DNA from: Pedobacter cryoconitis
GTDB lineage: Bacteria; Bacteroidota; Bacteroidia; Sphingobacteriales; Sphingobacteriaceae
Reading direction: 5' to 3'
DNA length: 64,000 bases
Assembly (NCBI RefSeq): GCF_014200605.1
Contig: NZ_JACHCE010000004.1
Coordinates: 481,951 to 545,950 of the forward strand
The position numbers were made by a program, and so were the translations under genes. The notes below the pieces were generated by a model. The model searched no databases, had not been told where the DNA came from, and saw nothing but the letters and a program-made list of their open reading frames with translations. Below, one piece after another: positions 8,389-16,415 of the stretch (position 1 is the stretch's first letter; each line of letters opens with the position of its first letter).

Positions 8389-10044
8389 ATGAAAACAATT
8401 ACAAACGTTTATCTGCTGGCATCACTATGCCTGCTATTTAGCTGTGCAAAACAAAAACTTAATGCGCAGTCCGACAACCAGCAGAACACTAAACTGGTAC
8501 AATCCTCACCTGCTGGCGATGTAGTCGGTAAAATTACTGTTGGTTACCAGGGCTGGTTTGCCTGTATCGGAGATGGCTCACCTATTAATGCCTGGTGGCA
8601 TTGGGCACCAAATGCTTCACAGCAGCCCTCTTCGGGCAATAATGGAATTAAATCCTGGCCGGATATGCGGGAATATACTTCATCTTATCAAACAGGGTTC
8701 TCTAATCTTGGTAATGGTCAGCAGGCCAGACTGTTTTCTTCTTACAGCGACCAGACCATTGATATCCATTTCAAGTGGATGGAACAAAATGGCATAGATG
8801 CAGCAGCTTTACAGCGTTTCAACCCTAATGGCTGGGAAGGCCCGATAAGAGACGCGGTAACCAGCAAAGTAAAAATTGCTGCCGAGGCGCATAACCGTAA
8901 GTTTTATATCATGTATGATGTAAGTGGCTGGGCAAATATGCAGCCGGAAATCAAAGCTGACTGGACTTCGAAAATGTCGGCTTATACGTCTTCACCGGCA
9001 TATGCCAAACAGAACGGTAAGCCAGTAGTCTGCATCTGGGGTTTTGGATTCGATGACAATAATCATCCCTGGTCTGCAGATGTATGTCTGGATGTAATTA
9101 ACTGGTTTAAAGCAAAAGGCTGTTATGTAATTGGCGGGGTACCTACGCATTGGCGTGATGGGAACAGCGATTCAAGACCAAATTTCCTGCAGGCTTATAA
9201 AGCTTTAAATATGATTTCGCCCTGGATGGTTGGCCGGATAGGTAATGTGAACGATGCTGATAATTTTTATAGCAATGTCAATGTACCTGATCAGGCTTTT
9301 TGTAATGCAAATGGAATTGATTATCAGCCCTGCGTATTACCTGGTGATTTACAAGAGAGACAACGTGCACATGGTGACTTTATGTGGCGCCAGTTTTACA
9401 ATATGATCAAGGCGGGCTGTCAGGGTATATATATATCTATGTTTGATGAATATAATGAGGGCAATCAGATTGCTAAAACTGCCGAAAACACAAGTATGGT
9501 CCCTTCAGGAGCTGGTTTTCTGGCGCTGGACGAAGATGGGGTAAAATGTTCTGCTGACTATTACCTGAGGTTAACCAATGATGGAGGTAAAATGTTAAAG
9601 GGACAGATCCCGCTGACAGCTGTCAGACCTACCGAGCCTGTAATTGGCGGAGGCACTATTGGCGGAATCCCTTTTGACCAGACTGTGAGCTTAAAAGGTT
9701 CCAATAATCTTTTTGTAAGCACAGGTGGCAGTATACAGAATATGTTTTGTAACCGCAGCGCGGCAGCAGGAACAGAACGTTTTATTGTTGTTAATGCAGG
9801 AAATGGAAAAGTTGCCCTGAAAAATGGCGATAAATATGTGTCTTCTGAGAATGGTGCATTACCAATTAGCTGCAGCCGTACTGCTATAGGGATCTGGGAA
9901 CAGTTTGACTGGGTTAAAAACAGCAATGGAACGATATCACTGCGCGGGAATAATGGAAAGTTTATTTCCACAGAAAACGGTACACAGGCTATGACTTGTA
10001 ACCGCGACTCTGCAGGGATCTGGGAACAGTTCAACTTTAACTAA
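8389..10044 (+). CDS. GH71/GH99-like glycoside hydrolase lipoprotein with fascin-like C-terminal domain
   Basis: A 551-residue lipoprotein (LLASLCLLFSC). The catalytic-like domain (about 45-400) starts GKITVGYQGWFACIGDGSPI and runs through WMEQNGIDAAALQRFNP, KFYIMYDVSGW, PVVCIWGFGF and GIYISMFDEYNEGN. The D-x-YNEG and YDVSGW segments fit the TIM-barrel GH71/GH99-like superfamily. The last ~110 residues form a fascin-like beta-trefoil with repeats (NNLFVSTGG, KYVSSENG, KFISTENG), usually a carbohydrate-binding add-on. The likely role is hydrolysis of an alpha-glucan or mannan. A strong bidirectional terminator follows. The family is reasonably clear; the substrate is unknown. Confidence 0.82.
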   Translation: MKTITNVYLLASLCLLFSCAKQKLNAQSDNQQNTKLVQSSPAGDVVGKITVGYQGWFACIGDGSPINAWWHWAPNASQQPSSGNNGIKSWPDMREYTSSYQTGFSNLGNGQQARLFSSYSDQTIDIHFKWMEQNGIDAAALQRFNPNGWEGPIRDAVTSKVKIAAEAHNRKFYIMYDVSGWANMQPEIKADWTSKMSAYTSSPAYAKQNGKPVVCIWGFGFDDNNHPWSADVCLDVINWFKAKGCYVIGGVPTHWRDGNSDSRPNFLQAYKALNMISPWMVGRIGNVNDADNFYSNVNVPDQAFCNANGIDYQPCVLPGDLQERQRAHGDFMWRQFYNMIKAGCQGIYISMFDEYNEGNQIAKTAENTSMVPSGAGFLALDEDGVKCSADYYLRLTNDGGKMLKGQIPLTAVRPTEPVIGGGTIGGIPFDQTVSLKGSNNLFVSTGGSIQNMFCNRSAAAGTERFIVVNAGNGKVALKNGDKYVSSENGALPISCSRTAIGIWEQFDWVKNSNGTISLRGNNGKFISTENGTQAMTCNRDSAGIWEQFNFN

Positions 10045-10060
10045 TTATAGGTCTTAATTA

Positions 10061-10104
10061 AAGCAGAAGCCCCCGGATTTAAACAATCCGGGGGCTTCTG
10101 CTTT
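10061..10104. terminator. Bidirectional intrinsic terminator
   Basis: A perfect 17-bp stem, AAGCAGAAGCCCCCGGA (10061-10077) pairing with TCCGGGGGCTTCTGCTT (10087-10103), lies between two convergent genes with A and T runs around it. It should end both the GH71/GH99-like gene and the minus-strand sulfatase operon. Confidence 0.9.
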
Positions 10105-10120
10105 AGTGCGTTTATAGTTT

Positions 10121-11953
10121 TTAATAATTTTTATGGAGCCTTAAATTATAGACATCGTCCCAGGTAATATATGGATAGAGGTTGTATTTCCTGGCCTGTA
10201 CTTCAAATAGGGCTTTCAGCTCTTCCAGTTTTTCCGGATACTTTTTAGCCAGATTGATCCTTTCATTGAAATCTTCATTCAGGTTATATAATTCCCAAAC
10301 GTTTTCGGTATAATTTTTAGCAAGGCCTTCTTTATTATTTGCTACATCGATCAGATCAGGATGATAAGGTAGTGCTGCTTTCCAGCCATTGCTATAAATC
10401 GATCTTGCGCCAAAGATATAATAATGCTGAATGGTATGTCTTGACGGAGCTTTTGCGTTATCAAAAGAGTAGACCAGCGAAGTTCCCTGGATAGAATCCT
10501 GTTTAATCCCCCTGATATATTCAGGAGCTTTAATTCCGGTATACTCCAAAGTAGTCGGTAAAAGATCGATCACGTGACCATATTGTGTACGGATGCCTCC
10601 TTTATCTTTAATCCCTTTAGGATAATAAACAATTAAAGGGTTGCGTGTTCCTCCCTCAGAATCAGCATCTTGCTTCCATTGCTTAAAGGGAGTGTTTAAG
10701 GCCTGTGCCCAACCTAAAGGATAATTGCCCTGAATTGCATCCGGAGTTCCTATTTCACTGATTACCTCTGTATTGTGTTTTAATGATTCCTGTAAACTCA
10801 GTTTTGCAGAAGCAGCTCTTTGCAAATCAATGGTACCATTTATGGTTCCTTCTTTACTTGCCCCATTATCACCAATAATCACAAATACAACCGTATTCTC
10901 CAGTTGTCTGATATCTTTCAGGTGTTGAATCAACCGGCCAACCTCATGATCGGTATAGGTAAGATAACCTGCGTAGACTTCCATAAAACGGGTATATAAT
11001 TTCCGCTCCTGATCAGTTAGTTTATTCCATGCCCTGATATTTGGGTTACGTTCCGGCAGTACTGCATTGGCGGGGATAATGCCCAGTTTCTTTTGTCTGC
11101 TAAATACTTCTTCTCTGAATACATCCCAGCCTTTATCAAATTTCCCTTTATATAAATCACTCCACTGTGCAGCTACCTGATGAGGGGAATGTGTAGCGCC
11201 CGGTGCATAATATAAAAAGAATGGCTTACCTGAATTTGCTTTTTGCTGTCTGTCAATAAAACTGATTGCTTTATCTGTGATCTGCTCATTCAAATGTCTG
11301 CCATCGGGTTTAACATGTGCATTATCCTCTACTAAATCTGGTTTATACTGATCTGTTGCCGAACCTAAGAAACCAAAGAAATGGTCAAAGCCTTTTCCCA
11401 AAGGCCACCTGTCAAAAGGGCCTGCATCTGTAGCATCTTCATCGGGTGTTAAACCGTACTTTCCAACAGCAAAAGTATTGTAACCACTTTCACGGAGGAT
11501 CTCTGCAATAGTTCCTTTATCGGAAGGGATTCTGCCATCATAGCCTGGAAAACCAGCAGACATAACAATATGCGAAAAGCCCCCCTCATGTACTGAGTGA
11601 CTATTCCGGCCTGTCAACAGTGCAGAACGTGTGGGTGCACAAATTGCCGTGGTATGGAAATTAGTATACTTTAAACCTTCATTGGCCAGGGTATCAAAAG
11701 TGGGCGTACTGATCACACCGCCTAAAGTACTTGTGGCACCAAAACCGACATCATCGAGCAATACCCAAAGGACGTTCGGCGCCCCTTTTGGTGCAGTGAC
11801 CGGTTTAGTCCAGGACTCTTTTGATTCTGCCAGGGTTTTGCCGATTACCCCTTTAAAAGGTTCTTGCTGCTGCGTAATATTTTGTGAATAGCCAGCAGTA
11901 TAGCTTAACCCTGCCATGAACGTCATCAACGCAATAATATGTTTTCTATTCAT
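10121..11953 (-). CDS. Arylsulfatase (S1 family, formylglycine-dependent)
   Basis: A 610-residue periplasmic sulfatase, last gene of the sulfur-acquisition operon. A signal peptide (LSYTAGYSQ) is followed by the metal-binding LLDDVGFGA and the catalytic signature CAPTRSALLTGRNSH. Cys105 in C-x-P-T-R would be converted to formylglycine by the anaerobic or FGE-type maturase, neither of which is encoded in the window. GKYGLTPDED, YYAPGATHSPHQ and IGDNGASKEG supply further active-site residues. Its length and the long insertion after the metal site match large arylsulfatases such as AtsA types. The ATG overlaps the end of the upstream rhodanese-thioredoxin gene by 8 bases (translational coupling). 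Confidence 0.92.
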   Translation of the reverse strand: MNRKHIIALMTFMAGLSYTAGYSQNITQQQEPFKGVIGKTLAESKESWTKPVTAPKGAPNVLWVLLDDVGFGATSTLGGVISTPTFDTLANEGLKYTNFHTTAICAPTRSALLTGRNSHSVHEGGFSHIVMSAGFPGYDGRIPSDKGTIAEILRESGYNTFAVGKYGLTPDEDATDAGPFDRWPLGKGFDHFFGFLGSATDQYKPDLVEDNAHVKPDGRHLNEQITDKAISFIDRQQKANSGKPFFLYYAPGATHSPHQVAAQWSDLYKGKFDKGWDVFREEVFSRQKKLGIIPANAVLPERNPNIRAWNKLTDQERKLYTRFMEVYAGYLTYTDHEVGRLIQHLKDIRQLENTVVFVIIGDNGASKEGTINGTIDLQRAASAKLSLQESLKHNTEVISEIGTPDAIQGNYPLGWAQALNTPFKQWKQDADSEGGTRNPLIVYYPKGIKDKGGIRTQYGHVIDLLPTTLEYTGIKAPEYIRGIKQDSIQGTSLVYSFDNAKAPSRHTIQHYYIFGARSIYSNGWKAALPYHPDLIDVANNKEGLAKNYTENVWELYNLNEDFNERINLAKKYPEKLEELKALFEVQARKYNLYPYITWDDVYNLRLHKNY

Positions 11954-12782
11954 GTCCTTTTCTATTGATCAATGTTTCTAATTCAGCAGCAGATGATAAT
12001 CCGGCTTTTTTCCATATTTGTTTGCCACCCTGATAAAGTACAAGGGTTGGCAATTGATTAATTTTCAAATCTTTTAATAATTCTGTATTGTCATAGGCTT
12101 CAATCCTGATAATTTTAGCTTTCAAATCCTGTTTCTTTTCTAAGGAATCCAGTACAGGGATCAACTGTTTACAAGCGCCGCAATATCTTGAACCAAAATC
12201 AACAAGCACCAAATCTGAAGATCCCGTTAAAGTATTAAACTGGGCGGAAGACAAGGCTAACCCTTTTTTAGTGTTGCTGATAATCGGATAACCCGATCCG
12301 ATCCAATTGGCAATGCCACCCGGCAATACATTGACTTCTTTAAATCCTTTAGCCCTCAATTCTTTTGCAACGGTAACACTGCGTCCGTTTGCTATAGAAT
12401 AAATAAAAACAGGTTTTTCTTTAGCCAGTTCTGCAATCTGTTTTGCATAGCCTGCAGATGCAGGGTCAATATTGATCGCCCCTTTGATATGGTTTTGGAT
12501 AAACTCTTCGTGCGTGCGGGCATCGATGAGCTGTGCACTTGCTTTTTTAACACTGAATGCAAATTCTGCAAGCGTTAAAAAGGATTCTTTAGCAGCAGTC
12601 TGCTCCTTTGGCCGGGAAGAAGCTGGCCCATTTGTCTTTGATAGTGCCGTATGAGCTCCGGAAGAAGCTAACCCATTAGCTTTTGCCAGTGCCTGGTGGT
12701 TTTCTCCGGGACTTTGCTGTGCCTTAACCGTTCCGGCTGCCGAAACGAGTAACATTAAAATAAAGTGTTTAATCTGTTTCAT
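11946..12782 (-). CDS. Periplasmic rhodanese-thioredoxin fusion with a Cys-less rhodanese site
   Basis: A 278-residue exported fusion. A signal peptide ending VKAQQ is followed by a duplicated linker (HQALAKANGLASS then HTALSKTNGPASS). The rhodanese domain (about 70-165) has LIDARTHEEFIQNHIKGAINI, but its active loop reads YSIANGRS, with Ser where the sulfur-carrying Cys should be, so sulfurtransfer is unlikely. The thioredoxin domain (about 180-278) keeps a redox pair in SRYCGACKQL and the cis-Pro region QLPTLVLY. I chose ATG 12782 because an upstream in-frame start at 12830 would run into the preceding sulfatase and lacks a signal peptide at its start. It probably handles disulfides or thiols in the sulfatase pathway. 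Confidence 0.85.
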   Translation of the reverse strand: MKQIKHFILMLLVSAAGTVKAQQSPGENHQALAKANGLASSGAHTALSKTNGPASSRPKEQTAAKESFLTLAEFAFSVKKASAQLIDARTHEEFIQNHIKGAINIDPASAGYAKQIAELAKEKPVFIYSIANGRSVTVAKELRAKGFKEVNVLPGGIANWIGSGYPIISNTKKGLALSSAQFNTLTGSSDLVLVDFGSRYCGACKQLIPVLDSLEKKQDLKAKIIRIEAYDNTELLKDLKINQLPTLVLYQGGKQIWKKAGLSSAAELETLINRKGHE

Positions 12783-12784
12783 AA

Positions 12785-14353
12785 TTATTTGATTTTGTTC
12801 CAGTCCCGGACACCAACTTTTGCAGCCCATGCCAGGTATTTTTTTTCCATTTGTTTAACTTGTTCAGGATATTTCAGCGCCAGATCATGGGTTTCAGTCC
12901 GGTCTGTTTTCAGATTATATAATTCCCAGGGGGCATTCAGTTCAGCAACCAGCTTCCAATCCTTTTCCCTGATTGCCCTGCTCCCTTCATGTTCCCAGTA
13001 AAGTGCAGCTCTGCTATTGTTTGCCTTACCTTTAAAAACGGGCACCAGACTATACCCTTCTAGCTTTTTCAACTGGTTACCCTTAAATTTCTCGGGATAT
13101 TTCAAACCCGAGACCTCCAGTAAAGTGGGTAATAAGTCAATAAAATGGGCTGGTCGGTTACTTCTTGATCCCGCCTTAATTACCCCTGGATAATAAGCGA
13201 TAAATGGAGTTGAAATCCCTCCTTCATGCGTGTTTTTCTTAAATAGCCTGAAAGGGGTATTACTTGCATTTCCCCATGGGGCTTCATAGCTGTCTATAGA
13301 ATTTACACTGCCGGGAACACCATTCTTCTGTGTCACGTAATCCCATTTTTTCACTTCATCGGCACTTCCGCCATTATCGGAGAGAAAAACAACCAGCGTA
13401 TTTTTATCTCTTTTAATCTGCTTGATTTTATTCAGGATCTGGCCAATACCAGCATCCATCCGGTCAATCATAGCGGCATAAATTGCCATCCGGGTATCCC
13501 ATAGTTCTTTCTCCTGCTCAGATAAAGTATCCCATGCCTTTACACTTTCAAAACGCGGGGATAAAGCCCACTCCTTTTTGATTATCCCCAGGGCCAGAAG
13601 CTTTTTATACCGCTGTTGCCTGAGGGCATCCCAGCCATTTAAATATTTGCCTTTATATCTTGCAATATCCTCAGGCAAAGCCTGAATAGGCCAGTGCGGT
13701 GCATTATAAGCTACATAGAGTAAAAATGGATTTGGCCGGTCTTTAACTTCATCCAGAGATTTTAAAGCAAAATTGGTAATTGCCTGTGTCAGGTATAAAG
13801 AGGTATCCTGCCTTTCCACCTCCTTGCCATTCAATAAGAAATTCACCGTCCTGCCGTCATTATATAAGGGTTTCGAATTAAAATAACTGCTTCCATTGTT
13901 TTGTAGTGTGAAAGATTTTTCAAAGCCCCTGTTTACAGCCCAGGCAGAAGGCACCAGTCCAATATGCCATTTACCGGAAACAATTGTGCTGTACCCCCCG
14001 GCTTTTAACAACTCACCAATTGTAGCACAATTGGAATTCAGGAATCCCTGATAAGCCTCAGAACCTTTATTCTGCACCATATCACCAACCCCGGCCTGAT
14101 GCGGATAAAGCCCGGTCAGCAAGGCAGCCCGCGAAGGACAGCATCTGCCTGCATTATAAAACTGATTCATCAAAAGCCCTTGTTTCGCCAGTTTATCCAG
14201 AACTGGTGTATGAATTTCAGAGCCAAATGCACCGAGATCAGAAAACCCTAAATCATCGGCCAGGATCACAACAATATTTGGCCTGGACTTTTGAGCAGAA
14301 ACATTCAAAGCCATCATGCAAAATATGATAAACAGGCTTAAGTGATTTTTCAT
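12785..14353 (-). CDS. Arylsulfatase (S1 family), second paralogue
   Basis: A sulfatase of about 522 residues from the start MKNHLSLF, which gives a clean signal peptide (ALNVSAQ). Another ATG lies at 14377. The metal-binding LADDLGFSDLG and the catalytic NAGRCCPSRAALLTG are intact, with Cys71 the formylglycine precursor. SGKWHIGLVPSAW, YVAYNAPHWPIQ and LSDNGGSADE complete the active site. The C-terminus has the usual GSRAIREKDWKLVAE block. It differs enough from the sulfatase at 10121 to suggest a different ester substrate. The next gene starts 2 bases after its stop. Confidence 0.92.
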   Translation of the reverse strand: MKNHLSLFIIFCMMALNVSAQKSRPNIVVILADDLGFSDLGAFGSEIHTPVLDKLAKQGLLMNQFYNAGRCCPSRAALLTGLYPHQAGVGDMVQNKGSEAYQGFLNSNCATIGELLKAGGYSTIVSGKWHIGLVPSAWAVNRGFEKSFTLQNNGSSYFNSKPLYNDGRTVNFLLNGKEVERQDTSLYLTQAITNFALKSLDEVKDRPNPFLLYVAYNAPHWPIQALPEDIARYKGKYLNGWDALRQQRYKKLLALGIIKKEWALSPRFESVKAWDTLSEQEKELWDTRMAIYAAMIDRMDAGIGQILNKIKQIKRDKNTLVVFLSDNGGSADEVKKWDYVTQKNGVPGSVNSIDSYEAPWGNASNTPFRLFKKNTHEGGISTPFIAYYPGVIKAGSRSNRPAHFIDLLPTLLEVSGLKYPEKFKGNQLKKLEGYSLVPVFKGKANNSRAALYWEHEGSRAIREKDWKLVAELNAPWELYNLKTDRTETHDLALKYPEQVKQMEKKYLAWAAKVGVRDWNKIK

Positions 14354-14380
14354 AGTTATTTTGCTAGTCTTTAACATAAC

Positions 14381-14806
14381 CTAATGCCCATTTTCCAAAG
14401 GAAAACCCGATTTAGCCAGGCTATCCAAACCACCAATATTATAGCCTCTTTTATAGCCGAAAGTTTGCAAGGTGTCTGTCGCCTTTCCGCTCCTGCTCCC
14501 AGATCTGCAATACAGATAAACACGCTTATTTTTATTCAGCTTACTGATTTCAGTCCCGAAGTCAGCAGATTTAATATCCATGTTTTTTGCATATTTCAAA
14601 TGACTGCCTTTGTACTCCTCAGCGGTACGGACATCTACCAGGTAAGCATCTCCGCTTGCGATCTGAGCCAAAAGTTTTTGACTGAGCTGTGTGGTGACTA
14701 CAATTTTATTAGGGCTTTTTTGTACATATCCCTGATGGCCTGTTTGTGCTGCAGCCCCCAGCACGGCCAGTAATAACAAGAAAAGCACAATTCTGAATAA
14801 TTTCAT
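14381..14806 (-). CDS. Exported single-domain rhodanese (sulfurtransferase)
   Basis: A 141-residue protein with a signal peptide (LFLLLLAVLGAAAQ) and one rhodanese domain. The active loop YCRSGSRSG has the catalytic Cys, and the domain ends in NIGGLDSLAKSGFPLENGH. It resembles periplasmic PspE/GlpE-like thiosulfate sulfurtransferases. Placed between SusD and the sulfatases, it may act on thiosulfate or persulfides released during sulfur scavenging. Unlike the rhodanese half of the fusion two genes downstream, this one should be active. Confidence 0.88.
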   Translation of the reverse strand: MKLFRIVLFLLLLAVLGAAAQTGHQGYVQKSPNKIVVTTQLSQKLLAQIASGDAYLVDVRTAEEYKGSHLKYAKNMDIKSADFGTEISKLNKNKRVYLYCRSGSRSGKATDTLQTFGYKRGYNIGGLDSLAKSGFPLENGH

Positions 14807-14849
14807 TTCAATAATTTTAGGTGGTCAATAATTAGTTATAGCTGTTCTT

Positions 14850-16406
14850 TTACCAGCCAGGGTTTTGTATCAATTTGGCATTCAGATCAATTTCCTGCTG
14901 AGGGATCGGAAACAACAGGTGTTTAGGAACAGAAACATTAGTTTTACCTGCTTTTTTAAGTGCATCTTCCAGAATAATCTTTCCGGTTGCGTCCTTTTCT
15001 CTGATCAGATCAAACCAGCGCTGATTTTCCCAGACCAGTTCAAGCCTGCGGTCCAGGTAAAGTGAATCCCTGAATTGATTTTGACTTAAAGCATTGAAAG
15101 GTGTCAGGCCAGCACGTTCACGCACGCGGTTATAAGCGGCATAAGCTTTTGCTGAAGGCCCGCTAAGCTCGTTCTCCGCTTCTGCCAGGATTAGTAGTAC
15201 CTCAGAAAATCTGATTACAGGTACATTAGCCGCCGACTCACTTAAATTAGCAACCTGTCCCGGGTCCCAGTATTTGTTCAGATAAGGAATAGAATCTCCG
15301 GGAATAGATTTATCTACTAAATCTCCATACCATTTACCATCAGAGCCTAAGAAACGGGTTACAAAAGTTCCGTTCTTTTTTCTGCGGTCATTTGCACTGT
15401 ATAACTTATAAATACTAAAGTTTTTGTCCGTTCCCTGGGTATAAAACCTAACCTGATCAGCATAAGAACCAACCATACCCGGTACCCCGGAACGTGCGCC
15501 CCTTGGAGCCTGGTTATTGCCTTGTCCCAAAGAGTTCGATTTAAACTGGGCAGACAGAATATGTTCCTTTCCATTTTTAAAAGCAGGAAGAAATACCTGC
15601 GAATAATCGGTAAAAAGATCATATTTATAAGGGCTTGAACCTGCACTATAAGGATAAGGGCCTGTTACTTCTTCGGCCTTTGAAACCGCAAGGGCCCATT
15701 TCCCCTCGGTCAGATAGACTTTGGCAAGCAGCGATTTTGCCGCGCCTGCTGTCGCCCTGCCAAGATCTGCACCGCTATAAGAATCCGGCAGGGCCGATGC
15801 CGCATCAGACAAATCCTTTTCAATCTGTGTATATACTCCGGCAACAGGGGTTTGTTCAATCGCAAAATCAACGATCGTCACGCCTTCCTGATCATGTAAA
15901 ATCAAAGGCACGGCGCCAAATAAACGCACGATATTGAAATAGTATAGCGCCCTGAGCAGTTTGGCTTCCCCGACCAGTCTTTTTTTAAGATCTTCTGTTA
16001 AAGCCGCATCTGTAATTCCCGGCACCCGGTCAATCGCAATATTTGCCTTCTTAATTCCTGCATAGTGCTGCTGCCATAACTGTAAAACCCTAAGCCCGGT
16101 AGAAGAATGGTTCAGCACAGCCTGAGAGCGCACATCGGCATTGGTCGCACCCGGCCCCGGATCAATATCATCGGACATAAAGTCCATACCTGTAGCAAAT
16201 AGCGTATTGTAAGGGGTTTGAACGGAAGTCCCTCCGGAATTTAAAAGAAAATAAACAGCATTGACCGCATTAATCGCATCTGCTTTAGTTTTATAATAAT
16301 CCTTTGCAGGAATAAAAGAATCAGGATTTTCTTTCAGTTTGGCACAGGAGCTGATTACGCCAAGGGTCAATGCCAGCAGAAAATATTTATAAGTCGTTTT
16401 CATCAT
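14850..16406 (-). CDS. SusD/RagB-family nutrient-binding lipoprotein
   Basis: A 518-residue surface lipoprotein (LTLGVISSC) that caps its SusC partner. It has the SusD N-terminal helical block (DAINAVNAVYFLLNSGG, LRVLQLWQQHYAGIKKANIAID, LVGEAKLLRALYYFNIVRLFG) and the C-terminal RagB/SusD block (VPVIRFSEVLLILAEAENEL, RRLELVWENQRWFDLIR, ending NPGW). The gene lies 9 bases after susC. With no glycosidase beside it and two sulfatases downstream, the cargo is more likely a sulfated compound than a starch-like glycan; that is inference. Confidence 0.92.
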   Translation of the reverse strand: MMKTTYKYFLLALTLGVISSCAKLKENPDSFIPAKDYYKTKADAINAVNAVYFLLNSGGTSVQTPYNTLFATGMDFMSDDIDPGPGATNADVRSQAVLNHSSTGLRVLQLWQQHYAGIKKANIAIDRVPGITDAALTEDLKKRLVGEAKLLRALYYFNIVRLFGAVPLILHDQEGVTIVDFAIEQTPVAGVYTQIEKDLSDAASALPDSYSGADLGRATAGAAKSLLAKVYLTEGKWALAVSKAEEVTGPYPYSAGSSPYKYDLFTDYSQVFLPAFKNGKEHILSAQFKSNSLGQGNNQAPRGARSGVPGMVGSYADQVRFYTQGTDKNFSIYKLYSANDRRKKNGTFVTRFLGSDGKWYGDLVDKSIPGDSIPYLNKYWDPGQVANLSESAANVPVIRFSEVLLILAEAENELSGPSAKAYAAYNRVRERAGLTPFNALSQNQFRDSLYLDRRLELVWENQRWFDLIREKDATGKIILEDALKKAGKTNVSVPKHLLFPIPQQEIDLNAKLIQNPGW

Positions 16407-16415
16407 TATATCAGA

